Source: Trueperaceae bacterium (GTDB lineage: Bacteria; Deinococcota; Deinococci; Deinococcales; Trueperaceae). From it: a stretch of 5,481 nucleotides of DNA. Under the pieces are notes generated by a model that ran no database searches, was not told the origin of the DNA, and saw nothing but the letters and a program-made list of their open reading frames with translations. Shown here piece by piece: positions 1 through 4,612 of this stretch. The DNA is taken from positions 1-5,481 of the forward strand of contig JAABSI010000144.1 in assembly GCA_011390455.1 (NCBI GenBank), given 5' to 3'. Made by a program: the position numbers and the translations under genes. Positions within the stretch are counted from its first letter, which is position 1. Each line of letters begins with the position of its first letter.

Positions 1-1787
1 GGCACGCGCACCTTGACGAGCGCCAGCGGTTCGAGCAGCACCGGCTTGGCGGCGGAGCAGGCCTCCTTGAAGGCCTCGGCGGCGGCGGCCTGGAAGGCGA
101 TGTCCTTGCTGTCGACCGGGTGGTCCTTGCCGTCGTAGACCTCGACCCGCACGTCGACCAGCGGGAACCCGAGCGGCCCGTTCGCGGAGGCGGCGCGCAC
201 GCCCTTCTCGCACGAGCTCTGGAACTGCGTCGGGATGGTGCCGCCGACGACGGCCCAGTGGAACTCGATGCCGCTGCCGCGCTCCAGGGGCGCGACGCGC
301 AGCGCCACCTCGGCGAACTGGCCGGCGCCACCGGTCTGCTTCTTGTGGCGGTAGCGGGCGTCGCCGTTGCCCAGGATCGTCTCGCGGTAGCTGACGCGCG
401 GCAGGCGCGTGTCGACGTTGACGCCGTAGCGTTCGGCCAGCTCGGCGACGGCGACCTCGAGGTGGACGTGGCCCATGCCCCACAGGACCGTCTCCTTGGT
501 CTCGGGGTCGCGGATGAGCTGCAGCGTCGGGTCGGCGTCGAGCAGCTTCTGCAGGCCCTCCGAGAGGCGGTCGTCGTCGGCGCGCGTCTTGGGCGACAGC
601 GCCAGCGCCATGACCGGGCTGGGGACGCGGATGGGCGACAGCACGGCGTCGACGCCCGGGGCCGCCAGCGTGTCGCCGGTGCGCACGCCGTCGGCCTTGG
701 TGATGGCGCCGATCATGCCCGCCTCCAGCGCCGGCACCTCGTCGAGCTGCGCGCCCTTGGGGACGTAGAGGTGCGCCGTGCGCAGGTCGAGGTCCTGGGT
801 GTTGTCGCGCAGCGGCTGGCCGGCCTTGAGCTCGCCGGAGAGGACCCGCATGAGCGACACCTTGCCGAGGTACGGGTCGATGACCGTCTTGATGACGCGG
901 GCCACGAACGGGCCATCCGGGCCCAGCTCGGGCATCGTGCCGCTCTCCACGCGCAGCGGCTTGTGGTGCTCGACGCCGCGCACGCCCTGCGCCACGAAGT
1001 CGAGCAGCAGCGTGATGCCCATCGCCTCGGTCGCCGAGGTCATCAGCACCGGCTGCAGGTCGTTGGCGCGCACCGCGCGGTAGAACGCGGCCTTGAGGGT
1101 GAGCGGGTCGAGCTCCTCGCCCTCGAGGTACTGCATCATCAGGTCGTCGTCGGTCTCGACGATCGCCTCGACGAGCTTCTCGCGGTAGCTGTCCGCCACC
1201 CCGGCGACCTCGTCGGGGATGGGGCCCTGGCTGCGCTCGCCGCCCTGCCAGGTGTACGCGACCATGTCGAGCAGGTCCACGATGCCGCGGAAGTCCGCGG
1301 CCTGCCCGATCGGCACCTGGATGGCCGCCAGGTTGCCCTCGAGGCTCGCCTCGAGGTCGCTCATCGTGCGGAAGAAGTCCGCGTTCTCGCGGTCCATCTT
1401 GTTGACGACGACGATCTGGTTGAGCTCGCGCTCGGCGGCGCTCGACCACACGCGCTCGGTGCCGACCGCGACGCCGGAGACCGCCGACACGACGACCAGC
1501 GCGCCGTCGGCGGCGGCCATCGCGCTGCGGATGTCGCCGACGAAGTCGGCGTAGCCGGGGGCGTCGATGACGTTGAACAGGTGGTCGCCCCAGGTGAGCG
1601 GGTGGACGCTGGAGTGGATCGAGATCTTGCGCCGTTTCTCCTCGGACGAGGTGTCGGAGGCGGTGTTGCCGTCCTCCACCTTGCCCATCTTGCCGATGAC
1701 GCCGGCGCGCATGAGCATGGCCTCGAGCAGCGAGGTCTTGCCCGCGCCGCTGTGTGAGAGGAGGGCGACGTTCCGAATCTGGGCCAT
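1..1787 (-). CDS. Elongation factor G-like translational GTPase (EF-G2-type paralogue), 3' end cut by window
   Basis: Reading leftward from the ATG at 1785-1787, the frame stays open for 595 residues to the window edge. EF-G proteins are about 700 residues, so roughly the last 100 (most of domain V) are missing. The G domain shows a P-loop SHSGAGKTS (11-19), switch I region KRRKISI (51-57), DAPGYADF (75-82), NKMD (129-132) and the G5 SA (251-252). Domain II follows from about 292, domain III contains GMGHVHLEV (437-445), and domain IV contains HKKQTGGAGQF (481-491) and a tip loop with His556. Canonical EF-G has RGIT in switch I and DTPGH in G3. Here these are RKIS and DAPGY, so the catalytic histidine is Tyr79. 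This pattern fits the EF-G-like paralogue family rather than the housekeeping translocase; a mycobacterial EF-G2 is reported to bind nucleotide without ribosome-stimulated GTPase activity. The start is supported by AAGGAG at 1796-1801 with an 8-nt spacer. No ribosomal-protein or EF-Tu genes adjoin it, as they usually do for fusA. Confidence 0.93.
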   Translation of the reverse strand, partial: MAQIRNVALLSHSGAGKTSLLEAMLMRAGVIGKMGKVEDGNTASDTSSEEKRRKISIHSSVHPLTWGDHLFNVIDAPGYADFVGDIRSAMAAADGALVVVSAVSGVAVGTERVWSSAAERELNQIVVVNKMDRENADFFRTMSDLEASLEGNLAAIQVPIGQAADFRGIVDLLDMVAYTWQGGERSQGPIPDEVAGVADSYREKLVEAIVETDDDLMMQYLEGEELDPLTLKAAFYRAVRANDLQPVLMTSATEAMGITLLLDFVAQGVRGVEHHKPLRVESGTMPELGPDGPFVARVIKTVIDPYLGKVSLMRVLSGELKAGQPLRDNTQDLDLRTAHLYVPKGAQLDEVPALEAGMIGAITKADGVRTGDTLAAPGVDAVLSPIRVPSPVMALALSPKTRADDDRLSEGLQKLLDADPTLQLIRDPETKETVLWGMGHVHLEVAVAELAERYGVNVDTRLPRVSYRETILGNGDARYRHKKQTGGAGQFAEVALRVAPLERGSGIEFHWAVVGGTIPTQFQSSCEKGVRAASANGPLGFPLVDVRVEVYDGKDHPVDSKDIAFQAAAAEAFKEACSAAKPVLLEPLALVKVRV

Positions 1788-1795
1788 GCGGCGGG

Positions 1796-1801
1796 CTCCT
1801 T
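1796..1801 (-). promoter_or_regulatory. Shine-Dalgarno AAGGAG for the EF-G-like gene
   Basis: The minus strand reads AAGGAG, then 8 nt, then ATG. This fixes the EF-G-like start at 1787, immediately ahead of the P-loop. Confidence 0.8.
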
Positions 1802-1802
1802 G

Positions 1803-1829
1803 GGCGGGGCTCCCCCGCCGGGGGCGGGG
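1803..1829. repeat. Competing GC hairpins beside the EF-G-like ribosome binding site
   Basis: GGCGGGG occurs at 1803-1809 and again at 1823-1829. Its reverse complement CCCCGCC lies between them at 1813-1819. The middle segment can therefore form a 7-bp stem with either neighbour, each with a 3-nt loop, but not both at once. The structure sits one base from the AAGGAG in the EF-G-like leader. The pairing is visible in the sequence; a regulatory role is only inferred, and such pairings are common by chance at this GC content. Confidence 0.35.
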
Positions 1830-1853
1830 GGCGAGGGCTGGGATCGTGGTGGT

Positions 1854-1869
1854 CTCGGCACGTGCCGAG
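1854..1869. promoter_or_regulatory. Perfect 16-bp palindrome, candidate operator
   Basis: CTCGGCACGTGCCGAG is identical to its own reverse complement and has CACGTG at its centre. It lies in the 163-bp gap between the divergent EF-G-like and CYTH genes, just downstream of a possible minus-strand -10 element. An uninterrupted dyad of this length fits a site for a homodimeric regulator better than an RNA hairpin, which would have no loop. The regulator is unknown and no matching regulator gene is in the window. Confidence 0.45.
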
Positions 1870-1879
1870 CGGGTCCCGA

Positions 1880-1888
1880 ACGATACCA
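1880..1888 (-). promoter_or_regulatory. Possible extended -10 promoter for the EF-G-like gene
   Basis: The minus strand reads TGGTATCGT, matching the extended -10 pattern TGn followed by TAnnnT. No convincing -35 hexamer is seen 16-18 bp upstream. If used, transcription would begin near 1873, giving a leader of about 85 nt that includes the palindrome and the GC hairpins. Confidence 0.25.
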
Positions 1889-1938
1889 CGGGGCCTCCGG
1901 CAGGCTGGGGACGGCTGGCCCCGGCCCCGTCCTGCTGC

Positions 1939-1944
1939 TACCCT
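1939..1944 (+). promoter_or_regulatory. Possible -10 element for a leaderless CYTH-SixA transcript
   Basis: TACCCT matches the TAnnnT pattern and ends 6 nt before the ATG at 1951. No Shine-Dalgarno sequence precedes that ATG. This spacing is what leaderless actinobacterial transcripts show, with transcription starting at or next to the A of ATG. No clear -35 is visible, so this rests on a short match. Confidence 0.3.
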
Positions 1945-1950
1945 CGACCC

Positions 1951-2610
1951 ATGGCGTCCCCCGGCCCCATCGAGCGCGAGCTGAAGTACTCCCTGGTGGA
2001 CCCGCCGCCCCCGCCGGCCGTGGTGGTGGCGCTGGGTCGGCACGGGCCGTACGCCTTCGTCGAGGCGGGCACGACCGTGCACCGAGACCGCTACTACGAC
2101 GGCGATGCGGGCCCGCTGCAGCGCGCCGGCTGGGCGCTGCGCCAGCGGCGCGTGCTGCCGGGTGACGACGACGGCGAGCCGGCGCCGGTGGTCGCGACGC
2201 TGAAGGGCGCCGGACGCGTCGACGGGGCGATGCACGAGCGCGAGGAGGTCGAGGCCCCGATGGAGGGGCGGGCGTGGCCCCTCCCGGTCGCGCGGCTCGT
2301 GGCCGCGCACGTGGCGCTGCGCGACCTGCGGCCGCGCCTGACCCTCGAGACCGAGCGGGCGACCTACCGGGTCACCCTCGAGGGCCGTCCGGTGGCGTCG
2401 CTGGCGTTCGACCAGGTGACCGTGCGCATCCCCGGCGGGGAGCGTAGCGCGCACTTCGACGAGGTGGAGATCGAGGCGCTGGGCGGTGCGAGCGGCCCGG
2501 CGCTGCAGGGGATCGTGGACCTGCTGGACGCGCTGGTGCGGCTGACGCCGTCGTCCGCGAGCAAGCTGGAGCGCGCCGCGGCGCTGCTGGAGCTGGGCGC
2601 GAGCCTGTGA
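1951..2610 (+). CDS. CYTH domain protein (triphosphate tunnel metalloenzyme family)
   Basis: A 219-residue protein. The CYTH fold is an eight-stranded tunnel that binds triphosphates with divalent metal; members include thiamine triphosphatase, inorganic triphosphatase and class IV adenylate cyclase. Motifs appear in the expected order: ExExK (Glu8, Glu10, Lys12), RYYD (47-50), LRQRR (63-67), TLK (83-85), EREE (97-100), basic residues around 124-129, ETER (133-136), Asp154, the acidic strand DEVEIE (170-175) and SK (204-205). All the usual charged ligands seem present, so it is probably catalytic. It is a single-domain protein with no CHAD domain. The frame is open far upstream, but the CYTH signature begins just after the ATG at 1951, and upstream codons lie antisense to the EF-G-like gene. 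It overlaps the next frame at 2607-2610 and is probably co-transcribed with the phosphatase. The substrate cannot be told from sequence alone. Confidence 0.9.
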   Translation: MASPGPIERELKYSLVDPPPPPAVVVALGRHGPYAFVEAGTTVHRDRYYDGDAGPLQRAGWALRQRRVLPGDDDGEPAPVVATLKGAGRVDGAMHEREEVEAPMEGRAWPLPVARLVAAHVALRDLRPRLTLETERATYRVTLEGRPVASLAFDQVTVRIPGGERSAHFDEVEIEALGGASGPALQGIVDLLDALVRLTPSSASKLERAAALLELGASL

Positions 2611-2621
2611 CCGCGACCCGT

Positions 2622-2626
2622 GGAGG
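2622..2626 (+). promoter_or_regulatory. Shine-Dalgarno GGAGG deciding the SixA-like start
   Basis: GGAGG followed by TGGA lies directly before the ATG at 2631. It favours that ATG over the in-frame GTG at 2607, which has only a distant GGAG at 2589-2592. Confidence 0.6.
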
Positions 2627-2630
2627 TGGA

Positions 2631-3173
2631 ATGGACGCGACCGGGACGAACGAGACGGAGCGGACGCTGTGGCTGGTGCGGCATGCCCAGGCGGCGACGG
2701 TGTCGCCGACGGGCAGCGACGCCGACCGGCCGCTGATCGACAAGGGCCACGACCAGGCGCGGCGGCTGGCGGCCGCGCTGGCGGGGTGGGGCGCCCAGCC
2801 CGACCGGGTGCTGTCGAGCCCCTGGCTGCGCGCCGCCGCGACCGCCGAGGGCCTGCGCGGCCACGCCCCGGTGACGTACCTCGATGCGCTGGCGTCGCCC
2901 GGTGCGGCGGCGGCCTCGGCGGCGATCGTCGAGGCGCTGGGACCGAGCGAGCGCAGCGCGATCGTCGTGGGGCACGAGCCATGGGTGTCCTCGCTGGCGT
3001 CGTGGTGGCTGTGCGGCAGCGAGTCGGGCCTCTACGTCGCCTTCCGCAAGGCCGCGGTGATGTCGCTCGTCGGCGTCCCCGGCGCGGGCCGCATGACCCT
3101 GACGGGCTTCGTGCCGATGCGCTGGGTCAAGGCGCTGCAGGGCGACGCGCGGCTGGTGGATCGGGAGGACTGA
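2631..3173 (+). CDS. SixA-like histidine phosphatase
   Basis: A 180-residue protein of the histidine phosphatase superfamily, which uses a phospho-histidine intermediate. The N-terminal strand ends in LVRHAQA (15-21), giving Arg17 and the nucleophile His18. SSPWLRAAATAE (62-73) supplies the phosphate-binding Arg67. VVGHEPW (112-118) supplies the second catalytic His115. The short length and absence of a large helical insert fit SixA (phosphohistidine phosphatase) better than phosphoglycerate mutase. No signal peptide or membrane helix is seen, so it is cytoplasmic. An alternative GTG start at 2607 overlaps the CYTH stop as GTGA and would add 8 residues; the ATG is preferred for its ribosome binding site. 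SixA-like, CYTH and CHAD genes are often neighbours in bacteria, which suggests a shared phosphate-related role, but the phospho-substrate is unknown. It converges on the toxin gene across a 24-nt gap with no visible terminator. Confidence 0.9.
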   Translation: MDATGTNETERTLWLVRHAQAATVSPTGSDADRPLIDKGHDQARRLAAALAGWGAQPDRVLSSPWLRAAATAEGLRGHAPVTYLDALASPGAAAASAAIVEALGPSERSAIVVGHEPWVSSLASWWLCGSESGLYVAFRKAAVMSLVGVPGAGRMTLTGFVPMRWVKALQGDARLVDRED

Positions 3174-3197
3174 CGCCGCCGGGCCACCGTCGCGGGT

Positions 3198-3620
3198 TCA
3201 TGTCTCCCACGGGTTGCGCACCGGCACGCCGAGTCCGTCGACGTCGGCGACGTTGCGGGTGACCAGCGTGAGCGCGTGCCGGCGGGCGGTGGCCACCAGC
3301 AGGCCGTCGATCGTCGGCACCGTGCGGCCCGAGCGCGCGGCCTCGCCCGCCGTCCGCCCCCAGATGGCCGCCACGTCGGCGTCGACCGGCAGCACGCGTT
3401 CTCCGAAGCGTGGGCGCAGCTCGTCCTCGAGCCACGCCTGGAGCCGCCGGCGCTGGACGGGGTCGGCCAGGCGCGCGATCCCGCGCTCGATCTCGCCGAG
3501 CGTGAGGACGCTGACTGCCAGGTCCGCCTCCGGCGTCGCGCGCAGCCAGGCGACGACCGCCGGGTTGGGCTCGCGCCGGCGGGCCTCCGAGAGCACCATC
3601 GTGTCGACGAGGAACCTCAC
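3198..3620 (-). CDS. vapC: VapC-family toxin, PIN-domain ribonuclease
   Basis: A 140-residue single PIN domain, the usual VapC size. VapC toxins are Mg-dependent ribonucleases that cleave tRNA or rRNA when the antitoxin is lost. The acidic residues sit where expected: Asp6 in LVDTMVLSE (4-12), Glu43 in LTLGEIERG (39-47), Asp105 in TIDGLLVATA (103-112), and Asn123 and Asp126 in TRNVADV (121-127). The sequence resembles the FitB-like branch. All catalytic acids appear intact, so the toxin is likely active. It starts with GTG at 3618-3620, overlapping the antitoxin stop in the tetranucleotide GTGA, so translation is coupled and the toxin depends on antitoxin translation. No separate promoter is visible. 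Confidence 0.92.
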   Translation of the reverse strand: MRFLVDTMVLSEARRREPNPAVVAWLRATPEADLAVSVLTLGEIERGIARLADPVQRRRLQAWLEDELRPRFGERVLPVDADVAAIWGRTAGEAARSGRTVPTIDGLLVATARRHALTLVTRNVADVDGLGVPVRNPWET

Positions 3621-3895
3621 GCGCCCGCCTCTGGCCGGCCGCCGTCGTGGCCGAGGTCGAGCTCCCTCGGCGCATCGCGCGGTCGCTCGAGGTCGAGGTC
3701 GACCTCCGCCCAGGGCGACGCGCGCAAGAAGCCGACGAGGTCGCCGGCGTCGGCGCGCGTGAGGCGCCGGTACGCCTGGAGCGAGAGCACGACCGCGCGC
3801 TCCTCGCCGCGCACGGAGATGACCTGCGGGCCCTCACGGGTCTGGCGCAGCAGTTGGCTGAGGCGGTTCTTGGCGTCGTGCAGGGACCAGGTCAT
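3617..3895 (-). CDS. Phd/YefM-family antitoxin
   Basis: A 92-residue protein. The N-terminus MTWSLHDAKNRLSQLLRQ (1-18) is the Phd/YefM DNA-binding and dimer segment, followed by GPQVISVRGEERAVVLS (22-38), typical of the family's beta hairpin. The C-terminal part, FLRASPWAEVDLDLERPRD (56-74), resembles the tails that wrap PIN-domain toxins in FitAB-like pairs. Antitoxins of this kind inhibit the toxin and repress their own promoter. The ATG at 3893-3895 has AGGAGG at 3904-3909 with an 8-nt spacer. The stop overlaps the toxin GTG by 4 nt. The last residues (about 80-92) are Gly- and Pro-rich, probably disordered. Confidence 0.92.
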   Translation of the reverse strand: MTWSLHDAKNRLSQLLRQTREGPQVISVRGEERAVVLSLQAYRRLTRADAGDLVGFLRASPWAEVDLDLERPRDAPRELDLGHDGGRPEAGA

Positions 3896-3903
3896 GGGGG
3901 GAG

Positions 3904-3909
3904 CCTCCT
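3904..3909 (-). promoter_or_regulatory. Shine-Dalgarno AGGAGG for the antitoxin
   Basis: AGGAGG on the minus strand, 8 nt before the antitoxin ATG. It is a strong site, whereas the toxin has none of its own. This fits antitoxin-excess translation with the toxin coupled through the GTGA overlap. Confidence 0.75.
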
Positions 3910-3914
3910 CGTCT

Positions 3915-3944
3915 ACAGTCTAGATCATCTAGCCATACTGTCGC
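3915..3944 (-). promoter_or_regulatory. Promoter and palindromic operator of the toxin-antitoxin module
   Basis: An AT-rich island in GC-rich DNA. CTAGATCATCTAG (3920-3932) is a palindrome of two 6-bp arms around one central base. It is flanked by ACAGT (3915-3919) and ACTGT (3937-3941), a second inverted pair. On the minus strand GCGACA (3939-3944) could be a -35 and TAGACT (3917-3922) a -10, separated by 16 bp, so the palindrome fills the spacer and overlaps the -10. This is the expected arrangement for autorepression by antitoxin or complex. The promoter elements are weaker evidence than the palindrome, and the predicted start near 3910 leaves a very short leader. Confidence 0.55.
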
Positions 3945-4007
3945 GACCCGAGACCGCCCGCACCGCCACGGCGGAGGCACTCAGGCGTCGGCCGTGCCCC
4001 AACGACC

Positions 4008-4055
4008 GGGGCCGCGAGCCCGCGGGGCCGCGAGCCCGCGGCGCCGCGAACCCGA
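4008..4055. repeat. 16-bp tandem repeat, about three copies
   Basis: GGGGCCGCGAGCCCGC occurs exactly at 4008-4023 and 4024-4039, followed by a copy with three changes at 4040-4055. A further segment at 4056-4071 is only loosely similar. A 12-bp direct repeat, CCCGCGGCGCCG, also occurs at 4035-4046 and 4059-4070. The region is non-coding, between the end of the oxidase operon and the toxin-antitoxin promoter. It can form many GC stems but has no U-tract, so I do not call it an intrinsic terminator. Confidence 0.7.
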
Positions 4056-4092
4056 GGGCCCGCGGCGCCGGTAATCCCGTTGGAGGGCCGAT

Positions 4093-4599
4093 CTACACGA
4101 AGAACTGCAGCAGCTGCTGCTGGAAGAACATCACCACGACGCCGAAGGCGGTGTGGCCGATGAGGAACGAGCGCACCAGCCCGAAGGGGTCGCGCATCTC
4201 CTCGATGGGGTGGAAGTCCGTGACGACGAAGGTGGCGATGAGCGCGGCGAACATGCCGTGGCCGAAGCCGCCCACCAGGCCGAGGATCGGGAAGAAGAGG
4301 TCGACCGTGGTGGGGAAGTCGCGCAGGATGACGTAGTCGGGGCCCTGGAAGGTGCCGGTGACGAACATCAGCGCCACCCAACCGTAGGCGATCGCGAAGC
4401 CGATGCCGCCGAGGGTGAGGAAGATGCCGCCGATCACCCGCGAGCGCGCGTCGACGCGCTTCGTGAAGATCGCCCCCAGCGCGCCGAGGGTGTCGTACAC
4501 CTGACCGCCCCAGACGAGCGGGAGGTTGAGCACGGCGACCATGACCGCGGTCCCGAGCAGGCCCGTGAGGACCGACGTCAGCAGGAGTTCGAGGATCAT
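4093..4599 (-). CDS. Small four-helix membrane protein of unknown function, oxidase-linked
   Basis: A 168-residue hydrophobic protein that I do not recognise. Four likely membrane helices lie at about 5-27, 55-80, 102-126 and 141-166, with a short loop GGQVYDTLGALG (31-42) and a basic segment TKRVDARSR (46-54) between the first two. The last two helices are joined by TDFHPIEEMRDPFG (127-140), rich in charged residues and containing His130; His114 and His149 lie in or at the edge of helices. There is no heme- or copper-binding motif that I can assign. It follows the oxidase subunit I stop by 13 nt, and the GAGGGG that overlaps that stop is its likely ribosome binding site, so the two are probably one operon. 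Its place suggests an accessory or assembly role for the oxidase, but this is inference from position only. Confidence 0.8.
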   Translation of the reverse strand: MILELLLTSVLTGLLGTAVMVAVLNLPLVWGGQVYDTLGALGAIFTKRVDARSRVIGGIFLTLGGIGFAIAYGWVALMFVTGTFQGPDYVILRDFPTTVDLFFPILGLVGGFGHGMFAALIATFVVTDFHPIEEMRDPFGLVRSFLIGHTAFGVVVMFFQQQLLQFFV

Positions 4600-4612
4600 C
4601 GGCGCGCCCCCC

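Noticed and set aside
120..1757. Long open frame of 545 codons on the plus strand
   Set aside because: It lies antisense to the EF-G-like gene, its translation is a low-complexity mix rich in Arg, Ala, Asp, His and Val, and it matches no family. Stop codons are rare on the opposite strand of GC-rich genes.
1909..1932. Imperfect dyad GGACGG/CCGTCC upstream of the CYTH gene
   Set aside because: It is only a 6-bp outer stem with mismatches inside a GC-rich stretch; chance pairing is a sufficient explanation.
1567..1950. Upstream extension of the CYTH frame
   Set aside because: The open frame extends back to 1567, but the added part is antisense to the EF-G-like gene and crosses the intergenic palindrome. 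The CYTH motif begins directly after the ATG at 1951.
2364..2975. Minus-strand open frames opposite the CYTH and SixA-like genes
   Set aside because: They are Arg/Ala/Pro/Ser-rich and lie opposite two well-supported genes with intact catalytic motifs.
3174..3197. Bidirectional terminator between the convergent SixA-like and toxin genes
   Set aside because: The 24-nt gap has no clear stem followed by a T-tract on either strand.
4008..4071. CRISPR array
   Set aside because: The units are directly abutting 16-bp copies with no unique spacers, and no cas genes are nearby.
3929..4381. Minus-strand frame overlapping the small membrane protein and the repeat spacer
   Set aside because: Its Arg-, His- and Pro-rich translation is a frame shadow of the four-helix membrane gene, whose hydrophobic pattern and ribosome binding site are much better evidence.
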